A stretch of DNA of 11,496 bases from Collinsella sp. (GTDB lineage: Bacteria; Actinomycetota; Coriobacteriia; Coriobacteriales; Coriobacteriaceae). The notes beneath the pieces are model-generated. The model saw nothing but the letters and a program-made list of their open reading frames with translations, ran no database searches and had not been told where the DNA came from. The stretch lies in contig JAIHVJ010000064.1 of the NCBI GenBank assembly GCA_022720335.1, forward strand, positions 1 through 11,496, read 5' to 3'. Of the stretch, positions 5,413-11,496 are shown one piece after another. The position numbers and the translations under genes are program-made. Every line of letters begins with the position of its first letter. The stretch's first letter is position 1.

Positions 5413-6702
5413 CTAGCGAATGTTGTAGAACGCGGCCTTGCCGGCGTAACGCGCGCTGCCCTCGAGCTCGTCCTCGATGCGGATGAGCTGGTTGTACTTG
5501 GCGATACGGTCGCTGCGGCACGGGGCGCCCGACTTGATCTGGCCGGCGTTGACGCCCACGACCAGGTCGGCGATCGTGGAGTCCTCGGTCTCGCCGGAAC
5601 GGTGGCTCACGATGCAAGCGTAGCCGGCCTCCTTGGCGGTCTCGATGGCCTCGAGCGACTCGGTGAGCGTGCCGATCTGGTTGACCTTGACCAGGATCGC
5701 GTTGGCGGCACCCAGCTCGATGCCCTTCTTGAGGCGCTCGGTGTTGGTGACGAACAGGTCGTCGCCCACCAGCTGCACCTTGTTGCCAATGCGACGGGTG
5801 AGCTCAACCCAGCCGTCCCAGTCCTCCTCGGCCATGCCGTCCTCGATGGAGATGATGGGATAGGTGTCGACGAGCTTCTCCCAGTAATCAACCATCTGGG
5901 CACTCGTGTACTCCACGCCCTCGCCCTTGAGCTCGTACATGCCGGTCTCGGCGTTGTAGAACTCGGTCGAGGCCGGGTCCATGGCGTACATGAAGTCGAT
6001 GCCGGGCTTAAAGCCGGCCTTCTCCACGGCCTTGGTGATGTACTCGAACGGCTCGGCATTGGTCTTAAGGTTGGGGGCAAAGCCGCCCTCGTCGCCCACG
6101 CCGCCGCCCAGGCCGGCCTCGTGCAGCACGCCCTTGAGGGTGTGGTAGACCTCGGCGCACCAACGCAGGCCCTCGGCAAAGCTCGGAGCACCCACGGGCA
6201 TGATCATGAACTCCTGGAAGTCGACGTTGTTGTCGGCATGCACGCCGCCGTTGAGAATGTTCATCATGGGCGTGGGCAGCAGGTGAGCGTTGACGCCGCC
6301 CAGGTACTGGTACAGCGACAGGCCCGCCGACTCGGCAGCGGCGCGGGCAACGGCCAGCGACACGCCCAGGATGGCGTTGGCACCGAGCTTGGTCTTGTTG
6401 GGGGTACCGTCCGCGGCAATCAGCGCGGCATCGACGGCACGCTGGTCGAAGGCGTCGAGGCCGACGACGGCATTGGCGCACTCGTTGTTGACGTGCTCGA
6501 CGGCCTGAGAGACGCCCTTGCCCAGATAGCGGCCCTTGTCGCCATCGCGCAGCTCGCAAGCCTCAAAGGCACCGGTCGAAGCGCCCGAAGGCACCATCGC
6601 GCGGCCGAAGCTGCCGTCCTCGAGCACGACCTCGACCTCGACGGTGGGGTTGCCGCGGCTGTCGAGTACCTCGCGACCGTAGACGTCCAAAATATCGCTC
6701 AT
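5413..6702 (-). CDS. eno: Enolase (phosphopyruvate hydratase)
   Basis: Product of 429 residues, full length for a bacterial enolase. It converts 2-phosphoglycerate to phosphoenolpyruvate in glycolysis, in the cytoplasm and sometimes at the cell surface. The active-site loop MVPSGASTG lies at 36-44. H155 sits in GGVHADNNVDFQEFMI. The acid-base pair is E205 (VGDEGGFAPN) and K339 (LVKVNQIGT). Magnesium ligands are D242, E287 (SIEDGM) and D314 (GDDLFVTN). The enolase signature SHRSGETED is at 366-374. The start at 6702 has GGGAG five to six bases upstream. It has its own terminator at 5308 and a long leader upstream. The gene is intact with the usual residues; its codon use is strongly biased, as expected for a highly expressed gene. 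Confidence 0.99.
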   Translation of the reverse strand: MSDILDVYGREVLDSRGNPTVEVEVVLEDGSFGRAMVPSGASTGAFEACELRDGDKGRYLGKGVSQAVEHVNNECANAVVGLDAFDQRAVDAALIAADGTPNKTKLGANAILGVSLAVARAAAESAGLSLYQYLGGVNAHLLPTPMMNILNGGVHADNNVDFQEFMIMPVGAPSFAEGLRWCAEVYHTLKGVLHEAGLGGGVGDEGGFAPNLKTNAEPFEYITKAVEKAGFKPGIDFMYAMDPASTEFYNAETGMYELKGEGVEYTSAQMVDYWEKLVDTYPIISIEDGMAEEDWDGWVELTRRIGNKVQLVGDDLFVTNTERLKKGIELGAANAILVKVNQIGTLTESLEAIETAKEAGYACIVSHRSGETEDSTIADLVVGVNAGQIKSGAPCRSDRIAKYNQLIRIEDELEGSARYAGKAAFYNIR

Positions 6703-6775
6703 GTTGTCTCCCTCTCACTTGGAAACGTAGTTGATGCAAGCGACTGGCTGACCGTGCACCGTCGGTGCGCCTCCG

Positions 6776-6820
6776 TAAGTTAGCCATGTCGCACTTTTTG
6801 CATTATGCCCTAAGTTAGCC
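6776..6820 (-). promoter_or_regulatory. Direct repeats around a possible enolase promoter
   Basis: On the minus strand GGCTAACTTA occurs at 6811-6820 and again at 6776-6785, 35 bases apart. Between them is CATAAT (6802-6807), a possible -10 box. This would give a leader of about 90 bases that contains a small hairpin GCACC-GAC-GGTGC. No clear -35 box. The repeats could bind a regulator; evidence is limited to the repeat itself. Confidence 0.35.
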
Positions 6821-6839
6821 GAGGGATACACTTGATTTT

Positions 6840-6887
6840 CGAAAAATTTAGCGGGAACGATGAGGCATGTCAGCCCGTCGTTCCCGC
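6840..6887 (-). terminator. Terminator after mazG
   Basis: Perfect 10-bp stem GCGGGAACGA (6851-6860) / TCGTTCCCGC (6878-6887), read on the minus strand and followed by TAAATTTTTC. It begins five bases after the mazG stop codon. Confidence 0.8.
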
Positions 6888-6891
6888 AGTC

Positions 6892-7752
6892 TTACTCCTC
6901 CGCCTTTGCGGCATCCCACAGGTCGTTGAGGCCGTGGGTCGAAAGCTCGGCAAGATCCACGTGGGCGTCGGACGCCATCTGCTCCATCGCAGCCCAGCGA
7001 CGGCGGAACTTGGCCGTGCTGGCGCGCAGGGCACTCTCGGCGTCGATCCCCTCTTTGCGCGCGACGTTGACCAAGGCAAAGAGCAGGTCGCCAAACTCCA
7101 TTTCGCGCTCGGGCGAGCCGGGCTCCTCGGCCTCAAACTCGGCACGCTCCTCGGCTACCTCGTCCCACACGTCCTGGACCGTCTCCCACTCAAAGCCCAC
7201 GGCAGCCGCCTTGCGCGATACCTTCTGAGCCTGCATCAGCGCCGGCAGATGCGTGGGCACACCGTCGAGCAGGCCCTCGGGCGTAGCCTCGCCCGCCGCC
7301 ACGGCCTTGTCCTTGGCAGCCTTCTCGGCAAGCTTGACCTCGTCCCAGATCTTGAGCACTTCGTCGGAGTTATCGGCATCCGCATCGCCAAATACGTGCG
7401 GATGACGGCGGATGAGCTTGGCGTCGATATCGCGTGCCACATCGGCCAGCGTAAACTCGCCGGCGTCCGCCGCAATCTGCGCATGCAGTACTACTTGCAT
7501 GAGCACATCGCCCAGCTCCTCGCGCAGATGTGCCACGTCGTCCGCCTCGATGCAATCGAGCGCCTCGTAGGCTTCCTCGATCATGTTTTTGCCAATGCTG
7601 CGGTGCGTCTGTTCGCGGTCCCACGGGCAGCCGTCGGGCTGACGCAGGCGCCAGATGGTCTGCACCAGATGCTGCAGCTCAGCCGACGCGTCGACTAGCG
7701 TGGACAGATCGCGCGAGCCCTCGGCATTTTGCTGAGCCATGTGCTGCGCCAT
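6892..7752 (-). CDS. mazG: MazG-family nucleoside triphosphate pyrophosphohydrolase
   Basis: Product of 286 residues, slightly longer than the 263 of E. coli MazG, with two MazG domains. The N-terminal one runs from about residue 28 to 130: LRQPDGCPWDREQTH (37-50), the metal-binding EEAYE (59-63) and EELGD (78-82), and RRHPHVFG (115-122). The second lies after about 180 and contains MEFGDLLFALVNVARKEG. The family cleaves NTPs and dNTPs to monophosphates and pyrophosphate, cleaning nucleotide pools and in E. coli lowering ppGpp. The start at 7752 has GGAGGA six to eight bases upstream, inside the end of the preceding gene; the gap to that gene is two bases, so translation is probably coupled. 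It is the last gene of a three-gene minus-strand set. Confidence 0.95.
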   Translation of the reverse strand: MAQHMAQQNAEGSRDLSTLVDASAELQHLVQTIWRLRQPDGCPWDREQTHRSIGKNMIEEAYEALDCIEADDVAHLREELGDVLMQVVLHAQIAADAGEFTLADVARDIDAKLIRRHPHVFGDADADNSDEVLKIWDEVKLAEKAAKDKAVAAGEATPEGLLDGVPTHLPALMQAQKVSRKAAAVGFEWETVQDVWDEVAEERAEFEAEEPGSPEREMEFGDLLFALVNVARKEGIDAESALRASTAKFRRRWAAMEQMASDAHVDLAELSTHGLNDLWDAAKAEE

Positions 7753-7754
7753 GG

Positions 7755-8303
7755 TTAGTCCTCCTCCAGGATCACGTGGCGGAACGCGCCGTCCTCGTAG
7801 ATGCCGTAGCTGTGCGTGCCGTCCTTGGGAATGCTCACGCTACCGGGGTTGAAGAGCCACAGGCCCGGGTGCGCGGCGCTTTCCTCGTTGACCTTGATGT
7901 GCGTGTGGCCGTAGACGAGCGCTGAGCCCTCGGGCAACGCGGGCGCGTGGTCGACGCTGTTGTGCATGCCGGCGCCAAAGACATGGCCGTGCGTCAGGAA
8001 CAGCTCGCGGCCGGTCTCGTCGAACAGCGTGGCATAGTCGGCCATGACGGGGAAGTCGAGCACCATCTGGTCGACCTCGGCGTCGCAGTTGCCGCGCACC
8101 GCGATGATGCGGTCGGCTAGGGCGTTGAGCAGCGGAATCACGCGCTTGGGAGCATAGTCGCGCGGCAGGTCGTTGCGCGGACCGTGGTAGAGCAGGTCGC
8201 CCAGCAGAACGATGCGGTCGGGCTGCTCGGACTCGATGGCGGTGGCCAGGCGCTCGGTCCAGTATGCCGAGCCGTGGATGTCGGAGGCGATGAGGTATTT
8301 CAT
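7755..8303 (-). CDS. yfcE: YfcE-like metallophosphoesterase
   Basis: Product of 182 residues, close to the 184 of E. coli YfcE. All calcineurin-type motifs are present: SDIH (D8, H10), LLGDLLYHG (D36), GNCD (71-74), THGH (H105) and GHTH (132-135). The family is a cytoplasmic, usually manganese-dependent phosphodiesterase; its natural substrate is unsettled. ATG 8303 is chosen because AAAGGA lies six bases before it and the protein then begins with the canonical first strand MKYLIASDIHG. It follows the LarC2-like gene by 53 bases and precedes mazG by two. The neighbours suggest a general nucleotide or cofactor housekeeping unit, but no common pathway is clear. Confidence 0.93.
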   Translation of the reverse strand: MKYLIASDIHGSAYWTERLATAIESEQPDRIVLLGDLLYHGPRNDLPRDYAPKRVIPLLNALADRIIAVRGNCDAEVDQMVLDFPVMADYATLFDETGRELFLTHGHVFGAGMHNSVDHAPALPEGSALVYGHTHIKVNEESAAHPGLWLFNPGSVSIPKDGTHSYGIYEDGAFRHVILEED

Positions 8304-8356
8304 GGTGGTCCTTTCGGTGAGGTTGATGGGGTGGGTGTGGCGCGTCGCCGACCGTG

Positions 8357-8842
8357 TCACTCAAATTGCAGAGCCGCGGCTTGTGCTGCCTGCATCACGC
8401 GCTGGAGCGGCACACCGTGCTCGCAGGCAAGGCGGGCGCAGTCCTCGTACTCGGGCGCTGCACGCTCGCTGCCGTCGGGCAGGGTGGCCACCTTGACGGA
8501 CACCTCGCCCCATGGCGTCGTCACCTGCTCAAAGCGGCGTGGCAGGCAAACGCGTTCCATGACCTGGCGACGAATGCCGTTGGTCGTGGTTTCCAAGAAG
8601 ATGATCGTCTGCAGGCGCTCGATATCCCCGTAGGTGCAGATTACCTGCAGCTGCCAGCCGGGGCGGCCTTTCTTGCAATAAACGGGCAGCCAGTGCACCT
8701 CGCGCGCACCGGCCTCGCGCAGGCGGTCGGCGGCGTAGGCGAGTACCTCGGGCGACGCATCGTCGATGTCGCATTCCAGCTTGACGATGGTCTCGGGCGC
8801 ATCGGTCTCGCGAGACAGCGGAGATTTGCTATCGCATGGCAT
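8357..8842 (-). CDS. Stand-alone LarC2-like nickel-insertion domain protein
   Basis: Product of 161 residues matching the C-terminal half of LarC (formerly DUF111). It contains ETIVKLECDIDDASPEVLAY (17-36), YCKKGRPGWQLQVIC near 54-68, FLETTTNGIRRQVMERV and a closing APEYEDCARLACEHGVP. LarC inserts nickel into the pyridinium-dithiocarboxylate pincer cofactor of lactate racemase and related enzymes in a CTP-dependent reaction. In Lactiplantibacillus plantarum LarC1 and LarC2 are encoded in overlapping frames joined by frameshifting. Here no LarC1 part lies upstream: the next plus-strand gene diverges at 9182. AAAGGAG about nine bases before ATG 8842 decides the start; an ATG at 8881 lacks such a site and lies at the predicted transcript start. 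Domain identity is firm. Whether it still serves a nickel enzyme is unknown. Confidence 0.85.
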   Translation of the reverse strand: MPCDSKSPLSRETDAPETIVKLECDIDDASPEVLAYAADRLREAGAREVHWLPVYCKKGRPGWQLQVICTYGDIERLQTIIFLETTTNGIRRQVMERVCLPRRFEQVTTPWGEVSVKVATLPDGSERAAPEYEDCARLACEHGVPLQRVMQAAQAAALQFE

Positions 8843-8885
8843 ACGGTCCGGCTCCTTTCCGCACGGGCTCGTTTTGTTCATCCAA

Positions 8886-8894
8886 ACGCTAGCA
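8886..8894 (-). promoter_or_regulatory. Extended -10 promoter of the larC2-yfcE-mazG operon
   Basis: On the minus strand TGC-TAGCGT (-10 at 8886-8891) would start transcription near 8879, about 37 bases before ATG 8842. This supports the shorter LarC2-like start. No -35 box is evident. Confidence 0.4.
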
Positions 8895-8988
8895 CATCGC
8901 GGGCGGCGCAGGGGCGGCGTCATGGGATAGGTGCGACTTTTGCTGGGCGCAAGTGCTGGCGCGCTCCAACGCCGGCCCGCTCCACTCA

Positions 8989-9051
8989 AACGTGTACGTC
9001 AGCCTCCAAACATGTCATTTTTTGCAGCTTTTGGAGGCTAATGTACATGTT
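8989..9051. repeat. Large inverted repeat in the divergent intergenic region
   Basis: An outer 9-bp stem AACGTGTAC (8989-8997) / GTACATGTT (9043-9051) with one G-U pair encloses a 3x3 internal loop and a perfect 10-bp stem AGCCTCCAAA (9001-9010) / TTTGGAGGCT (9030-9039). The 19-base centre includes a T6 run (9018-9023). The sequence is unlike palindromes A-C. It lies about 100 bases upstream of the larC2 -10 box and 130 before the PHP gene. It may be another small repeat family or a regulator site. The remaining DNA from 8895 to 9181 shows nothing else clear except the -10 candidate at 9144. Confidence 0.82.
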
Positions 9052-9143
9052 TTGAAAGCGCAAGCGAGGCCGCACCACGCGCCGCGCACCCTTTCCAATC
9101 GATTTCGGCACCCCGCGCGTACGACGCGCCGAGGCTGCGCCAT

Positions 9144-9149
9144 TACAAT
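9144..9149 (+). promoter_or_regulatory. Candidate -10 box of the PHP phosphatase gene
   Basis: TACAAT lies 32 bases before ATG 9182, so a transcript would begin near 9156, ahead of the AAGGAG site. The -35 region has no good match. Confidence 0.4.
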
Positions 9150-9181
9150 GGAGCGGATTCGCCAAATGCAAAGGAGCCGCT

Positions 9182-10093
9182 ATGCCTATGTGCCCGCTGG
9201 TCGATTGCCATACCCACACCTCTTTTTCGGACGGCCATGCCTCATTTGAGGACAACGTCCGCGCCGCTGTCGCCGCCGGCTGCCGCGCCATGGTCTCGAC
9301 CGACCATCTCACCCTACCTGCCAGCATGGATGCCAACTGCGAGGTGCAGGTCGTCGAGGGCGACCTGCCGGCACATCGTCTGGCTTTTGAGGACGCTCGC
9401 AATCTTGCCGCTCAGATTGCGCCAGAACTCACCTTTATCTACGGTTTCGAATGCGATTGGTACGAGGGCTGCGAGCCTTTGGTTGAGCGCTGGTCCCAGG
9501 GCGCCGTCGTGCGCCTGGGCAGTGTGCACTGGATTGGCAACCCAGGCGATATCATGGCCGGTGCCGCGGGTACGGCGGGAACGGAGGACGTCGCTCGTCC
9601 CGATACGCCCGATTCGCGCTGCGGCTGGATCGACGATGACACCAACCTGCACGTTTGGGAAAACCTGGGGGTACGCGGCGTGTGGGAGCGCTATGTCGAT
9701 GACTGGTGCCGCGCCTGCGAGAGCCCGCTCAACTTTGATGTGATGGCTCACCCCGACCTGGTCATGCGCTTTTCGAAGGAAGGCTTTGCGCCCGATTTTG
9801 ACCCCGCACCGTTTTGGCAGCAGATGGCAGAGTGCGCGCACGATACGGGCCGCCGCGTTGAGGTCTCGACGGCCGCACCGCGCAAGGGCTTGGGCGACTA
9901 CTACCCCGCAACCGGTCTTTTGCGCTGCTTTGCCCATGCCGAAGTGCCGATCACCTTTGGCTCGGACGCGCACCGCGCCTGCGATATCTGCTGGAACATC
10001 CGCGAGGCCCAGGCGCACGCCTACGACTGCGGTTATCGAACCTTCGACATCCCCCACGCCACCGGCGAATGGGAATCCACGCCCCTCGCCTAG
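9182..10093 (+). CDS. PHP-domain phosphatase, candidate histidinol-phosphatase
   Basis: Product of 303 residues with a complete PHP metal site: DCHTHTSFSDGH (H10, H12, D17), STDH (H42), GFECDW (E90), GSVHW (H116), MAHPD (H190) and GSDAH (D262, H264). This set of ligands matches the HisJ/HisK-type histidinol-phosphate phosphatases, which release phosphate from L-histidinol phosphate in the cytoplasm. The gene converges on hisF-hisI-hisE, which supports that role, although other PHP phosphoesterases share the motifs. AAGGAG five bases before ATG 9182 fixes the start. A segment near residues 120-160, rich in Gly, Ala, Thr and Asp, is an insertion whose role is unclear. Family is firm; substrate is inferred from context. 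Confidence 0.88.
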   Translation: MPMCPLVDCHTHTSFSDGHASFEDNVRAAVAAGCRAMVSTDHLTLPASMDANCEVQVVEGDLPAHRLAFEDARNLAAQIAPELTFIYGFECDWYEGCEPLVERWSQGAVVRLGSVHWIGNPGDIMAGAAGTAGTEDVARPDTPDSRCGWIDDDTNLHVWENLGVRGVWERYVDDWCRACESPLNFDVMAHPDLVMRFSKEGFAPDFDPAPFWQQMAECAHDTGRRVEVSTAAPRKGLGDYYPATGLLRCFAHAEVPITFGSDAHRACDICWNIREAQAHAYDCGYRTFDIPHATGEWESTPLA

Positions 10094-10105
10094 CCATCCC
10101 TTCAT

Positions 10106-10174
10106 AAGTTGCGGTGAAATAGGGATTGTTTTGCTTGATGAAGCGCTTAAACAGTCCCTATTTCACCGCAACTT
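10106..10174. repeat. Palindromic intergenic element, copy C
   Basis: A 26-bp inverted repeat: arm 10106-10131, arm 10149-10174, fully paired with one G-U. The arms begin AAGTTGCGGTGAAATAGGG. The 17-base centre contains a small hairpin GCTT-GATG-AAGC (10133-10144). It lies between the converging PHP gene and hisE remnant, so it could end both transcripts, although there is no T run. Confidence 0.92.
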
Positions 10175-10213
10175 CCATGACCCCGTTACACCAACAAAGA
10201 CTGTCCCAAACGA

Positions 10214-10387
10214 CTAGTGGCGGCGGGCGTTGAGTTCGCCGGCCAGCTCGTCGAGGGTGATGCCGTAGCGCTCGAGCGTCACGAGCAGGTGGTAGACCAG
10301 GTCGCCGGCCTCGTAGCGGATGTGATCGTGATCGTTATCCTTGCAGGCCATGATCACCTCGCTCGCCTCCTCGGCAAGCTTCTTGAG
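10214..10387 (-). pseudogene. hisE: hisE remnant: C-terminal part of phosphoribosyl-ATP pyrophosphatase
   Basis: The last 57 codons match the C-terminal part of HisE: LKKLAEEASEVIMACKD, HIRYEAGDLVYHLLV and LERYGITLDELAGELNARR. HisE hydrolyses phosphoribosyl-ATP to phosphoribosyl-AMP, the second step of histidine synthesis; full proteins are about 90-110 residues. Directly before the first matching codon is an in-frame TGA (10388-10390), and no start codon with a ribosome site exists in this frame. The N-terminal 35-50 residues are missing. Just upstream AGAAAGGA precedes a TTG (10389-10391) that opens the wrong frame, as if the original start region had been joined out of frame to the C-terminal half by an internal deletion. 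An assembly or sequencing error, or a functional hisE elsewhere, remains possible. Confidence 0.8.
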
Positions 10388-10430
10388 TCAATCCTTTCTG
10401 GTTGGCCGAGCGTCTAATCGAGCGCCCGCC

Positions 10431-10760
10431 CTACGCGAGTTTCTTAAAGAAGCAGGTACGGTTGCCGGTATGGCAGGCCGGACCCGGCGAGTCAACCTTG
10501 ACCAGCAGCGTATCGCTATCGCAGTCGGCCCAAAGCTCCTTGACCTCCTGCATATTGCCGCTCGTCGCGCCCTTGTTCCAGAGCTCCTGGCGACTGCGGC
10601 TCCAAAACCACGTGGTACCGGTCTTGAGCGTCAGCCCCACCGACTCCTCGTTCATCCAAGCAACCATAAGCACCTCGCCGGTGTCATACTGCTGAACCAC
10701 ACAAGGAATCAACCCACGGGCGTCGTATTTCAGCTCGGTAGCATTTACCACCTCAGTCAT
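10431..10760 (-). CDS. hisI: Phosphoribosyl-AMP cyclohydrolase
   Basis: Product of 109 residues, full length for a single-domain HisI. It opens the adenine ring of phosphoribosyl-AMP, the third step of histidine synthesis. Visible motifs are VLMVAWMNEES (30-40), TTWFWSRSRQELWNKGATSG (49-68), the metal-binding ADCDSDT (78-84) and the cysteines in GPACHTGNRTCFF (C96, C103) that bind zinc together with C80. The ATG at 10760 is preferred because GGGAGG lies at proper spacing; the ATG directly before it (10763) is too close. hisF is upstream and the hisE remnant follows after about 40 bases, so HisI and HisE are encoded separately here and not as a fused hisIE. Confidence 0.96.
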   Translation of the reverse strand: MTEVVNATELKYDARGLIPCVVQQYDTGEVLMVAWMNEESVGLTLKTGTTWFWSRSRQELWNKGATSGNMQEVKELWADCDSDTLLVKVDSPGPACHTGNRTCFFKKLA

Positions 10761-10802
10761 CATTCCTCCCAAGTAATTACCGTGAACATCGCAGGTCGGC
10801 GA

Positions 10803-10902
10803 GGCTTGCCCAGGTGCCGCAGGTTGCCGCGAAAGAGGAGCGACGCGTACTTTGGTACGCGAGCGACGGTTTGAACGGCAAGATGCGGTGCCTGGACAAG
10901 CC
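10803..10902. repeat. Nested 100-base hairpin between hisF and hisI
   Basis: Three nested stems: an outer 19-bp stem (10803-10821 with 10884-10902; one mismatch, two G-U), a 6-bp stem TTGCCG/CGGCAA (10824-10829 with 10876-10881), and a 7-bp tip CGCGTAC-TTTG-GTACGCG (10844-10861). It fills most of the 160-base gap inside the his operon. No T run follows on the minus strand, so it is not a standard terminator. It may be an inserted repeat or affect mRNA processing. Confidence 0.85.
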
Positions 10903-10920
10903 GCAGCGAAGCCCGCAGCA

Positions 10921-11496
10921 TTAGAAGTCCAACCTCACAGGAATACCTTGAGAGGCCATATACTCTTTGACTTCGCGAATGCTGAAGGTTCCAAAGTGAA
11001 AGACGCTCGCCGCCAGCACGGCATCGGCCTCGCCCTCGATCACGCCCTCAGCGAAATGCTCGAGCGTGCCCACGCCACCGCTCGCGATGACGGGGATTGG
11101 CACCGCGCGCGCCACGGCGCGGGTGAGCGCCAGGTCAAAGCCAGCCTTGGTGCCGTCGCGATCCATGCTGGTCAGCAGGATCTCGCCGGCGCCGCGGCGA
11201 GCCGCCTCCTCGGCCCACGCCACCGCATCGATACCCGTGGCGTTGCGGCCTCCTGCGGTAAAGACCTCCCACTTGTCGGCACCGGATGCTCCGGGCAAGC
11301 CGACGCGCTTGGCATCGATCGCCACAACCACGGCCTGGCTGCCAAACGCCGCGGCAGCCTGGCTGATCAGCGACGGATCGCGCACAGCCGCCGAGTTGAG
11401 CGACACCTTGTCGGCACCGGCGGCAACCATGGTGCGCATGCCCGCCAGGTCGCGAAAGCCGCCGCCCACGGTATAGGGAATGGCCAGCTCCTCGGC
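10921..11496 (-). CDS. hisF: Imidazole glycerol phosphate synthase cyclase subunit, partial
   Basis: The C-terminal 191 residues of HisF; the N-terminus, including the first catalytic aspartate near residue 11, lies beyond the window. HisF takes ammonia from HisH and turns PRFAR into imidazole glycerol phosphate and AICAR. Visible parts of the TIM barrel are PYTVGGGFRDL, AGADKVSLNSAAV, VVVAIDAKR, the second catalytic aspartate in LLTSMDRDGTKAGFD, the phosphate-binding VIASGGVGTLEHF, and ADAVLAASVFHFG. It is upstream of hisI in the same direction, the usual order. The sequence is intact through its stop at 10921. Confidence 0.97.
   Translation of the reverse strand, partial: AEELAIPYTVGGGFRDLAGMRTMVAAGADKVSLNSAAVRDPSLISQAAAAFGSQAVVVAIDAKRVGLPGASGADKWEVFTAGGRNATGIDAVAWAEEAARRGAGEILLTSMDRDGTKAGFDLALTRAVARAVPIPVIASGGVGTLEHFAEGVIEGEADAVLAASVFHFGTFSIREVKEYMASQGIPVRLDF

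Noticed and set aside
5239..6783. Long open frame of 514 codons on the plus strand, opposite enolase
   Set aside because: It is the mirror of a strongly codon-biased enolase gene. The protein is low-complexity in Val, Leu, Gly and His, has no recognisable domain and runs through the enolase terminator.
8843..8989. N-terminal extension of the LarC2-like gene to 8881 or 8989
   Set aside because: The extension is not LarC-like, lacks a ribosome site and overlaps the likely promoter; AAAGGAG supports ATG 8842.
9314..10105. 263-codon frame on the minus strand opposite the PHP gene
   Set aside because: The plus strand carries a complete set of PHP metal ligands and a good ribosome site; the minus frame has no recognisable motif.
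1835..10174. CRISPR array or phage attachment sites as explanation for the TTGCGGTG repeats
   Set aside because: The copies are kilobases apart, palindromic and without regular spacers or cas or integrase genes.

Overview
The window looks like part of a chromosome of a high-GC gut Coriobacteriia, most likely Collinsella or a close relative. This is judged from base composition, codon use, protein similarity and gene style; no search was run. Most of it is ordinary housekeeping DNA with short intergenic gaps. Accessory features gather at a tRNA-Leu locus and in several intergenic repeats.

Layout. Positions 1-114 are the last residues of a sensor histidine kinase, followed by a strong, probably two-way terminator. 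On the minus strand (190-863) a lone galactitol-type PTS IIB gene is followed by a small VOC protein that resembles the C-terminal domain fused to KDPG aldolases in Firmicutes. A helical-repeat protein of unknown function (940-1455, plus) may lack its original 5' end. It is followed by tRNA-Leu(UAA) with an encoded CCA. Downstream (1572-2012) lie two copies of the tRNA 3' end plus terminator, a stretch of hairpins, a perfect palindromic element, and two 18-bp direct repeats in front of an AAA ATPase/DUF4143 gene (2013-3314, plus).

The next block is on the minus strand: an FtsB/DivIC-like division protein and a Ppx/GppA phosphatase (5216 down to 3433), and enolase (6702 down to 5413) with its own terminator. 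A three-gene set follows: LarC2-like nickel-insertion domain, YfcE-like phosphodiesterase and MazG (8842 down to 6892), also ending in a hairpin.

The last part concerns histidine. A PHP-domain phosphatase, a candidate histidinol-phosphatase (9182-10093, plus), converges on hisF-hisI-hisE (minus). hisE keeps only its C-terminal 57 codons, with an in-frame stop directly before them, so PRA-PH activity looks lost at this locus.

No complete new defence or mobile system is visible. The most interesting signals are a family of three intergenic palindromes with TTGCGGTGRAATAG arms, each holding a different centre; the duplicated tRNA-Leu 3' end whose two terminators show a compensatory base change; the broken hisE; and two other large, unrelated intergenic inverted repeats (8989-9051 and 10803-10902).
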